Shown here in pieces: positions 1 through 5,652 of a stretch of 5,866 bases of DNA. The stretch is from Gemmatimonadales bacterium UBA2975. Its GTDB lineage: Bacteria; Gemmatimonadota; Gemmatimonadetes; Longimicrobiales; Gaopeijiaceae. A program made the position numbers and the translations under genes. The notes beneath the pieces are model-generated. The model made no database searches, was not told the DNA's origin, and saw nothing but the letters and a program-made list of their open reading frames with translations. Numbering within the stretch: position 1 is the stretch's first letter; every line of letters begins with the position of its first letter. The stretch lies in contig DEAT01000007.1 of the NCBI GenBank assembly GCA_002348265.1, positions 1-5,866 on the forward strand. The letters are read 5' to 3'.

Positions 1-34
1 GCATCTAAGTGGGACGCTGGCGTGTTTCAGTTTT

Positions 35-134
35 GGTGCAGTTCGACTTGCATGCTTCTTTGAATAGGACCTCGCACTATGCAGCGATTGCGGTGAGCGT
101 TAGTTCGACTTACGAGTCCATGATCAACTGCACC
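35..134. repeat. 9-base inverted repeat flanking the leader
   Basis: GGTGCAGTT at 35-43 is the exact reverse complement of AACTGCACC at 126-134, with 82 bases between the arms. The left arm partly overlaps the first copy of the AGTTCGACTT direct repeat. If transcribed, the arms could pair into a long-range stem closing just ahead of the gene 1 start. As DNA it could be a pair of opposed protein sites. Nothing here resembles transposon ends, and no target-site duplication was noticed. Confidence 0.3.
40..111. repeat. Direct repeat AGTTCGACTT, two copies
   Basis: The ten bases AGTTCGACTT occur exactly at 40-49 and again at 102-111, 62 bases apart start to start, both upstream of the first gene. 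A match this long is unlikely by chance in 150 bases (of the order of one in a hundred by simple counting), though not impossible. Each copy has a TCGA core. Two spaced copies upstream of an operon could be binding sites for one regulator; that is inference only. Confidence 0.4.
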
Positions 135-156
135 GGTTCTTTCTAGTGGAATGACC

Positions 157-2445
157 ATGTCGACCCCTGCGAATCAGAACAGCTCAGTCTGGCGTGTTCT
201 TGGACTCTATCTTGGCGGCTCCTGGGTTTGCCTTCAGGTCGTCGATGTTCTTAGCGACAATTTTTCTTTGCCGGATTGGATTTTCCCGGTCACCCTGCTG
301 CTGCTGTTGAGTGGGCTGCCAGTTGTGGGTATGGCGGCCTATTTGCACTCGCGAGGACGCACAGAAGAGGCGGATAGGGAAGGAAAGGCGGGGATACATC
401 GTTTGTTTGCCTGGCCCAACGTGATACGTGCGGGTGTGGGGGTGCTGGCGATTTGGGGCGTTGGAGTCACAGGATGGCTTCTCATGAGCGGAGGGGCGGT
501 CGAAGAAGGGCGGCTTCTCGCAAAGATTGAGGAGGTTGATCGTCTGGTAGCGGAGTCCAGCTTCCGTGAAGCCTATGCGCTCGTTGATCAACTCGATGGT
601 GACATCCGTGACTCTAACCTACGGGAGCAGCTTTGGACGAAGGTCGCGTCTTCGGTCACCATAGAGACAGAACCGACTGGGGTGAAGGTTTTCCGGCGTG
701 AGTATAACGATTCTTCAGAGTGGGAAGAGTCGGGTGTCACTCCTTTGACAATCGCACGCTTTCCCCGTGGCCCGTCTCGTGTCCGATTTGAGCATGAGGG
801 GTTTGAGGACAGGGAAGTGGTTAGAGAGCCTCAAAATTTGAGTTCCGAAGTGTTTGAGTTAGTGCCGTCTGGGACGGTTACTCCGGGGATGGTTGCCGTT
901 TCTGGTACTGCTGGGAACGACAGTTATGGACTGTTCGTCCCAGGGCTTGAACAACTCCCCAATCTCGAGTTATCTCCATTCTTGATGGCTAGAACGGAAG
1001 TGACCAATCGAGAGTATGCAGAGTTCGTAGATGCGGGTGGATACAGTGACCCGGCCTGCTGGGAAGAGTGGTTCTCGGAAGATGATGGCGCTTTATCCTT
1101 TGAGGTAGCTATCTCTCAGTTCACGGATGCTACTGGGCAACTTGGTCCCTCCACGTGGAATTCTGGAACCTATCCAGCTGGAGAGGCCGACATACCAGTC
1201 GGCGGTGTTAGCTGGTACGAGGCTGCCGCTTACGCGTGCTTCATGGGAATGTCTCTGCCCACCGTCTATCACTGGTACGCTGCGGCAAACCCTTTCCGCA
1301 GCCACTTTGTGGTTCCACTCAGCAACTATGGGCCTGGCCCTGCACCGGTTATGTATCACCAAGGTGTCAGTATGGATGGCATCTATGATTTAGCTGGAAA
1401 CGTGAGGGAATGGGCTGCCAATCGCTCCGGAGACAGTCATCTGATCTTAGGTGGCGGATGGGCGGACCAGCCCTATTCGTTCAACGACGCTGTGACAGCC
1501 CCCTCTTTTGATCGCTCTCCGCTCAACGGTATCCGATTGGTTCAGCACTTAGACACAACGAATATTTCTGAGGCAGCGGCACCTATTGAACTGGCATTCC
1601 GTGACTACAGCACTGAGCGGCCTGTATCCGACGAAGTGTTCGATGTGTTTATGCAGGCATACTCATATGACAACACGCCATTGAATGCTCGTTTGATCAG
1701 CACTGACACGACTGAGTTAGCAGTCGTAGAGCGGATCGATATGCAAGCTGCCTATGGGGGTGAACTTCTTACAGCATTCTTGTTTCTACCCCCAGGAATC
1801 GAGCGTCCGCTTCAGGCGGTGGTCTTCTTTCCTGGCTCGGGAGATATCTACCGAAGGGATTATGACCAGGTGAGTGCCAGCGCCTTCGACTATATCCTGC
1901 GCAGTGGGCGAGCGGTTGTCTATCCGATTTACCGAGGGACTTTCGAGAGGGGTACGGGGCTCCGATCCGATATTCAGGACGAGAGCAACAATTGGCGTGA
2001 TCATGTGCTCGCTTGGTCGCAGGACCTCAGGCGTTCAGTTGATTATCTCGAGACACGCAATGACATCGACATCGGTAGACTTGGCTATTTGGGCTGGAGT
2101 TGGGGAGGGGCGATGGCTCCGGTGATGTTGGCTACCGAGGCGCGAATCAAGGCGGCGGTTATCGTAGTTGGAGGACTTTTGATGCAGACAACACAACCGA
2201 TCGCTGATCCGTTCCATTTTCTGCCGCGAGTCTCACAGCCTACGCTGATGGTTAATGCGCGTTACGACTCCTTCTATCCCCTAGAAACATCTGGGCGTCC
2301 CTTCTTCGATCATTTGGGTGCGCGCGATGAGCAGAAGCGCTTCGTCGTGATCGATGCAAATCACGGAGTGCTCTCGTACGCCCGGAATCAGGTAGTGGGC
2401 GAGGCGTTGTCTTGGTTTGACGAATATCTGGGTAAGGCCCGGTGA
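157..2445 (+). CDS. Membrane-anchored PEGA/FGE-like/alpha-beta hydrolase protein
   Basis: Multidomain protein of 762 residues. Three hydrophobic helices lie at about 11-32, 42-63 and 88-110. The Arg/Lys-rich loop at 64-87 suggests a cytoplasmic loop, which would place the large C-terminal part outside the cytoplasm. A helical linker (114-163) leads to a PEGA-like domain (165-235). Next comes an FGE/SUMF1-like domain (240-465) with family signatures: TEVTNREYAEFVDAGG (280-295), PVGGVSWYEAAAY (347-359), LAGNVREW (412-419) and GIRLV (458-462). It has no Cys in its C-terminal part, so it is probably not a formylglycine-generating enzyme. The last 270 residues are an alpha/beta hydrolase with nucleophile elbow GWSWGG (Ser648) and likely partners Asp704 and His736. 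The substrate is unknown; an esterase, acyl hydrolase or peptidase is possible. I chose ATG 157 because GTGGA (146-150) lies 6 bases ahead; ATG 151, two codons earlier, would touch it directly. As I recall, related proteins carry a Ser/Thr kinase domain before this layout; none is present here. Confidence 0.88.
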   Translation: MSTPANQNSSVWRVLGLYLGGSWVCLQVVDVLSDNFSLPDWIFPVTLLLLLSGLPVVGMAAYLHSRGRTEEADREGKAGIHRLFAWPNVIRAGVGVLAIWGVGVTGWLLMSGGAVEEGRLLAKIEEVDRLVAESSFREAYALVDQLDGDIRDSNLREQLWTKVASSVTIETEPTGVKVFRREYNDSSEWEESGVTPLTIARFPRGPSRVRFEHEGFEDREVVREPQNLSSEVFELVPSGTVTPGMVAVSGTAGNDSYGLFVPGLEQLPNLELSPFLMARTEVTNREYAEFVDAGGYSDPACWEEWFSEDDGALSFEVAISQFTDATGQLGPSTWNSGTYPAGEADIPVGGVSWYEAAAYACFMGMSLPTVYHWYAAANPFRSHFVVPLSNYGPGPAPVMYHQGVSMDGIYDLAGNVREWAANRSGDSHLILGGGWADQPYSFNDAVTAPSFDRSPLNGIRLVQHLDTTNISEAAAPIELAFRDYSTERPVSDEVFDVFMQAYSYDNTPLNARLISTDTTELAVVERIDMQAAYGGELLTAFLFLPPGIERPLQAVVFFPGSGDIYRRDYDQVSASAFDYILRSGRAVVYPIYRGTFERGTGLRSDIQDESNNWRDHVLAWSQDLRRSVDYLETRNDIDIGRLGYLGWSWGGAMAPVMLATEARIKAAVIVVGGLLMQTTQPIADPFHFLPRVSQPTLMVNARYDSFYPLETSGRPFFDHLGARDEQKRFVVIDANHGVLSYARNQVVGEALSWFDEYLGKAR

Positions 2446-2455
2446 GACTGGGCCT
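2435..2455 (+). other. Strong hairpin over the stop codon of gene 1
   Basis: AGGCCCGGT (2435-2443) pairs with ACTGGGCCT (2447-2455): nine pairs with one G-U wobble and a three-base loop, GAG. The TGA stop of gene 1 (2443-2445) sits at the top of the stem. The bases after it (AGGCTGTTCTCATACTT) hold scattered T but no clean T-run, so it is not a textbook intrinsic terminator. It could still act as a weak terminator, an mRNA 3'-end stabiliser, or a divider lowering expression of genes 2-4 relative to gene 1. The structure is read directly; the function is inferred. Confidence 0.55.
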
Positions 2456-2473
2456 AGGCTGTTCTCATACTTC

Positions 2474-2506
2474 AGTGCGGAATTCGGAACATTCCGATCT
2501 CGCACT
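2474..2506 (+). promoter_or_regulatory. Nested dyad / hairpin upstream of gene 2
   Basis: Two nested inverted repeats share nearly the same centre. The outer arms are AGTGCG (2474-2479) and CGCACT (2501-2506). The inner arms are TCGGAA (2484-2489) and TTCCGA (2492-2497), separated by CA. Four bases link the arms on the left and three on the right. An alternative stem pairs CGGAAT (2478-2483) with ATTCCG (2491-2496). The element ends seven bases before the ribosome binding site of gene 2. It may be an operator for a dimeric regulator, a 5'-UTR hairpin that controls translation, or part of a termination region together with the hairpin at 2435-2455. Confidence 0.5.
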
Positions 2507-2513
2507 CAGAACT

Positions 2514-2519
2514 AAAGGA
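2514..2519 (+). promoter_or_regulatory. Ribosome binding site of gene 2 (decides its start)
   Basis: AAAGGA lies nine bases before ATG 2529. It selects that ATG over the upstream in-frame GTG at 2442, which would add 29 residues with no signal-peptide character and would place the lipoprotein signal inside the protein. Confidence 0.7.
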
Positions 2520-2528
2520 ACTAGGACC

Positions 2529-4238
2529 ATGATACACACTTCTGTAAAGCGTCCAACTGCAAAGCACTCGACACGGAGGTTCCCCGACCTCCTATCTGGC
2601 ACTTTGTGTTTGATGATTGTCTTAATCGTGGGTTGTTCGACTGAGCCCGGTTCTGACAGCCCGTTCGATGTACTTATCACCAATGCCCGTGTGGTCGATG
2701 GGGCGGGTAACCCTTGGTTCCGCGCCGATATTGGAATTCGAGGAGACAGGATTGCTGCCGTTGGTACACTGGCCGACCACGAGGCTGTTCGAATCATTGA
2801 CGCGGAGGATAGGGTGGTTAGCCCCGGCTTTATCGACATGATGGGACAAGCCACCACTGTGTTGATGACTGACCCTGCGAGTGCGGAGTCGAAATTACGC
2901 CAAGGGATCACAACGTATCTTTCCGGTGAAGGAGGGTCGGCCGCGCCGCGGTCGCCGGAGGCTCCGCCTATCGAAATCCAGGGCGATGAGCAGGCCTGGC
3001 AGACCTACGGGGATTATTTCCAGTTACTCGAGCAGTACGGAATACCTATCAATGTAGTGCACGACGTTGGCTTGACTCAGGTGCGTCGCGTTGTGCTTGG
3101 TGATGAGGACGTGCAGCCGACGCCGGAACAACTTGACCAGATGAAGATGCTCGTCAGGCAGGCTATGGAGGACGGAGCAGTCGGGACGTCCACATCGTTG
3201 ATCTATCCGCCTGCAGTGTATGCAACTACGGAAGAGTTGATCGAGTTAACTCGCGTCGCAGGTGAGTACGGCGGCGTCTATTTCACGCACATGAGAAACG
3301 AGAGTAACGCATTGCTTGATGCGATCCGTGAGGCGATAGCTGTCGGTTCTGGCGCAGGAGTTCCGGTGCACATTTACCATCTAAAAGCTGCAGGACAAGA
3401 GAACTGGCCATTGATGGCGGATGCTTTGGCACTCATTGATTCAGCCCGGGCTTCGGGCATGGATGTGACGGCCGATATCTATCCCTATATCCGTAACGGG
3501 ATTGGTCTGGGTTCGTTTCTCCACCCGCGTCATTATGCAGCGGGAACCGCATCTTTTCTTCAGACGCTTAGTGATGCCAATCTACGCGCTGAACTTCGCC
3601 GTGAGGTCGAAACAACATCAGACTGGGAGAATTGGTACCGCCACGTCGGTATGAACTGGGATAATGTTCTTATTGTATCGGCTTCCGATGGTGTGGATCC
3701 TGCCGTCATTAATCGATCGATCACTGAGGCTGCTGAGCTGCTTGGAACCGACCCGTGGAATGCTTTTTTCGACCTTGTTCAGGCGGGTGGGGTGAGCGTG
3801 AACCCTCGGAGCATGAACGAAGAGCAGAAATGGCTTGCTCTCGGCGCGGAGTACGTCATGATTGATACAGATGCCTCACCAGTAAATCCCAGCAATACCG
3901 ACAGCTCGCACCCGAGGGCCTTCGGAGCGTTTCCTCGAGTCATCGCTAAGTACGTACGAGAAGACAGCGTCTTAAGTCTGGAAGACGCCGTGCACCGGAT
4001 GTCATCGATGGCCGCTCGGCGCCTGGGACTTCACGACAGAGGCATTATCGCTCCGGGCATGTTGGCTGATCTCGTGGTGTTCGACCCGGAGCAGATCCGA
4101 GACATGGCTGAATTTGGCGCTGGAGCGACAAGGTATGCGGAGGGGGTCGACTACCTTTTTGTTAATGGGATCCCGGTCATCGACGATAGAGAGTTGATGG
4201 ATGTGATGCCGGGGCGAGTGCTGCGGAGAGGACAATGA
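2529..4238 (+). CDS. D-aminoacylase-family amidohydrolase, lipoprotein, variant metal site
   Basis: Lipoprotein of 569 residues related to N-acyl-D-amino-acid deacylases, which hydrolyse N-acyl-D-amino acids to a D-amino acid and a carboxylate. The signal peptide has basic residues, a hydrophobic run (21-34) and lipobox IVGC with Cys36. The amidohydrolase fold begins at DVLITNARVVDGAGNPW (47-63) and ends with SMAARRLGLHDRG, APGMLADLVVFDP and a final PGRVLR typical of the family. Conserved metal-site elements are THMRNE (His254), the IYHLKAAG strand (His284) and MIDTD (Asp448). The first metal motif is changed: after PGFID (99-103) comes Met-Met-Gly-Gln where the family has an HxH. The GNCG segment reads GEGG (133-136), without the metal-binding Cys. 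No frameshift is seen and the rest is well conserved, so this looks like a divergent subfamily rather than decay. I recall similar Gly-Gln versions annotated as amidohydrolases in Acidobacteriota and relatives. The stop overlaps the next gene by four bases. Family membership is firm; the D-aminoacylase reaction is not. Confidence 0.9.
   Translation: MIHTSVKRPTAKHSTRRFPDLLSGTLCLMIVLIVGCSTEPGSDSPFDVLITNARVVDGAGNPWFRADIGIRGDRIAAVGTLADHEAVRIIDAEDRVVSPGFIDMMGQATTVLMTDPASAESKLRQGITTYLSGEGGSAAPRSPEAPPIEIQGDEQAWQTYGDYFQLLEQYGIPINVVHDVGLTQVRRVVLGDEDVQPTPEQLDQMKMLVRQAMEDGAVGTSTSLIYPPAVYATTEELIELTRVAGEYGGVYFTHMRNESNALLDAIREAIAVGSGAGVPVHIYHLKAAGQENWPLMADALALIDSARASGMDVTADIYPYIRNGIGLGSFLHPRHYAAGTASFLQTLSDANLRAELRREVETTSDWENWYRHVGMNWDNVLIVSASDGVDPAVINRSITEAAELLGTDPWNAFFDLVQAGGVSVNPRSMNEEQKWLALGAEYVMIDTDASPVNPSNTDSSHPRAFGAFPRVIAKYVREDSVLSLEDAVHRMSSMAARRLGLHDRGIIAPGMLADLVVFDPEQIRDMAEFGAGATRYAEGVDYLFVNGIPVIDDRELMDVMPGRVLRRGQ
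4225..4232 (+). promoter_or_regulatory. Ribosome binding site of gene 3 inside gene 2
   Basis: GGAGAGGA lies within the last codons of gene 2. Its GGAG ends six bases before ATG 4235. A second in-frame ATG at 4241 is also in range of the AGAGG part, so the true start may be either (two residues apart). The ATGA overlap at 4235-4238 supports translational coupling. Confidence 0.6.
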
Positions 4239-5647
4239 CGATGGTACGATCATTTTTTTTCGGGCTATTGCTGATCCCGCTATCAGGATGTGGGATGGAA
4301 GAGGGAGCTGGACCGATTCATCCGGGTGTTGAGGCTGTTTTTGCAGATCTTGATAGGGATAATGCACCGGGTGCTGCGGTAGGGGTTTTACTTGATGGTG
4401 AGGTGGTACATCGGGCAGGCTACGGGATCGCTGATATGGATCATGGGATCCCGATTACACCTGGGACTGTGTTCGATATCGCATCGATCTCGAAGCAGTT
4501 CGGAGCGATGGCGGCGCTACTGCTCGAAGGCGAGGGACTAATCGACCTAGATGCCGATGCTCGGTCGTACGTGCCAGAACTGCCCGATTTTGAGGGTATG
4601 ATCACTCCGCGTCATCTCGTGCATCACACCAGTGGGATCCGTGACTGGCCCCATTCCATGATGCTTGGTGGTGTGACTTACACCGATGTGATCTCCTTCG
4701 ATCAGATCCTGCGCATGCTTTACCAGCAGGAGGATTTGGATTTCCCGCCGGGATCCGAGTACTCGTATTCGAACACTGGTTACAATCTGCTGGCACGCAT
4801 CATTGAGGTGCAGTCGGGAGAATCGTTCCGCGAGTACACAGACCAACGAATTTTCGAGCCCCTTGGCATGGGCAATACGCACTTTTCAGATAACCATCTT
4901 GAGATTGTGCCAGGTCGAGCAGAATCGTATGCACCGGATGCCGAGGAAGGCTATCAAAGAGTGGTGAACCAGCTCACTGCCTTGGCGTCTAGCTCCTTGA
5001 ACACCTCAATGGATGACTTTCTGGTCTGGATGAGGAATTACGAGACCGGTCAGGTTGGTGGGGCAGAGACCCTCGAACGCATGCTCCTACAGGGCGTGCT
5101 GAATGACGGTGAGGTTTTGAGCTACGCGTACGGTCTGACTCGTGGAGAGTATCGTGGGCTACCTACGTTTGGGCATGGAGGGAGTTGGGCTGGCTTCCGA
5201 ACAAATTTTGTGCGATTTCCAGAGCAGAATCTTTCAGTAGCAGTCTTCTGTAACGTCTCTGATTGTGATCCCGCAGGGAGAGCACGTCGCGTAGCAGAAG
5301 TGTTCTTGGAAGCTGAGATGAGCCCGGCTCCGGATCGAGACTCTCAACAGGAACAGCAGAAGTCTGTCACGCTATCTCTCGCTCAACTTCGTGAGTACGA
5401 GGGGTGGTACAGGAGTGTTGAGTTAGACTCGAGCTATGAGGTTGTTGCTGATGGAGGGGAACTCACTGCACTACACTGGCGCAATCGAAGGGCGAATTTG
5501 ACCCCGATTGGTGATGATGAGTTTAGAGGAGATGCTCCTTGGTTGCCTCTTGTAAGATTTACCCGAGATGGCTCAGGACGCCTGAACTCTTTCACTGTGA
5601 CGGGTAGTAGAGTTCGCAACATGGTGTTCGAGCGTAGGAGACCATAA
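4235..5647 (+). CDS. Serine hydrolase, class C beta-lactamase/S12 family, lipoprotein
   Basis: Lipoprotein of 470 residues. The signal peptide is short with lipobox LSGC (Cys19), so the mature protein should be membrane-tethered outside the cytoplasm. The beta-lactamase-like domain (about 28-335) shows the active-site motifs: SISK (Ser84 nucleophile, Lys87 base), YSN (Tyr178, Ser179, Asn180) and HGG (314-316) in place of the KTG box. The HHTSGIRDW segment (130-138) and FPPGSEYSYSN are typical of this family. After a Gln-rich linker (about 352-361), a C-terminal beta-rich domain (about 365-470) starts with LREYEGWYRS, as in many environmental members. The family includes DD-peptidases, D-aminopeptidases, esterases and beta-lactamases. 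The HGG box and C-terminal domain argue for an esterase or peptidase rather than a resistance enzyme, but the substrate cannot be told. It is in an operon with the D-aminoacylase-like gene, which fits handling of D-amino-acid peptides or amides. A run of eight T (4253-4260) lies in codons 7-9. Confidence 0.92.
   Translation: MTMVRSFFFGLLLIPLSGCGMEEGAGPIHPGVEAVFADLDRDNAPGAAVGVLLDGEVVHRAGYGIADMDHGIPITPGTVFDIASISKQFGAMAALLLEGEGLIDLDADARSYVPELPDFEGMITPRHLVHHTSGIRDWPHSMMLGGVTYTDVISFDQILRMLYQQEDLDFPPGSEYSYSNTGYNLLARIIEVQSGESFREYTDQRIFEPLGMGNTHFSDNHLEIVPGRAESYAPDAEEGYQRVVNQLTALASSSLNTSMDDFLVWMRNYETGQVGGAETLERMLLQGVLNDGEVLSYAYGLTRGEYRGLPTFGHGGSWAGFRTNFVRFPEQNLSVAVFCNVSDCDPAGRARRVAEVFLEAEMSPAPDRDSQQEQQKSVTLSLAQLREYEGWYRSVELDSSYEVVADGGELTALHWRNRRANLTPIGDDEFRGDAPWLPLVRFTRDGSGRLNSFTVTGSRVRNMVFERRRP
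5636..5640 (+). promoter_or_regulatory. Possible ribosome binding site of gene 4
   Basis: AGGAG lies in the last codons of gene 3. It is 12 bases before the TTG start at 5653, longer than ideal, and 21 bases before the in-frame GTG at 5662. No ATG is available in this frame between the upstream stop (TAG, 5635-5637) and the signal peptide, so a non-ATG start is needed. Confidence 0.4.
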
Positions 5648-5652
5648 CTGCA

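Larger units (their letters stand above)
1..156. other. Upstream leader of gene 1, no gene seen
   Basis: I see no credible coding sequence here. The frame of gene 1 is closed by a TGA at 121-123, so gene 1 is complete at its 5' end and nothing is fused upstream. No convincing sigma70 promoter can be read: TTGAAT at 60-65 is followed by TATGCA at 79-84, but the 13-base spacing is too short. The stretch holds a direct repeat and an inverted repeat (listed separately), which would suit a regulatory leader. No terminator of an upstream gene is visible. Confidence 0.5.

Noticed and set aside
120..146. Eight-codon leader ORF (ATG 120 to TAG 144-146) just before gene 1
   Set aside because: It has no ribosome binding site and no run of a single amino acid that would suggest attenuation; such a short frame is expected by chance.
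2452..2459. GCCTAGGC palindrome after gene 1
   Set aside because: It is short, overlaps the stronger 2435-2455 hairpin and needs no separate explanation.
2442..2528. Longer form of gene 2 starting at GTG 2442, overlapping the end of gene 1
   Set aside because: The 29 extra residues have no family resemblance, would bury the lipoprotein signal, and lie over two hairpins; ATG 2529 has a good AAAGGA site nine bases ahead.
2571..2590. Tat signal in gene 2 (Thr-Arg-Arg-Phe)
   Set aside because: The Phe follows the Arg pair directly instead of after one residue and the consensus is not met; the lipobox is a better explanation for export.
2465..2911. Long open frame on the minus strand (148 codons) and other antisense frames, e.g. 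184-591 and 4002-4367
   Set aside because: They lie opposite well-supported genes, show no recognisable domain or ribosome binding site, and are explained by the codon pattern of the + strand genes.
4225..4262. T-run at 4253-4260 as an intrinsic terminator between genes 2 and 3
   Set aside because: No stable GC-rich hairpin precedes it, and it lies inside the signal-peptide codons of gene 3.
4235..5647. Gene 3 as an antibiotic-resistance class C beta-lactamase
   Set aside because: It has HGG instead of KTG, a lipoprotein signal and an added C-terminal domain, and it sits among metabolic hydrolases; these point to the broad serine hydrolase / S12 group.
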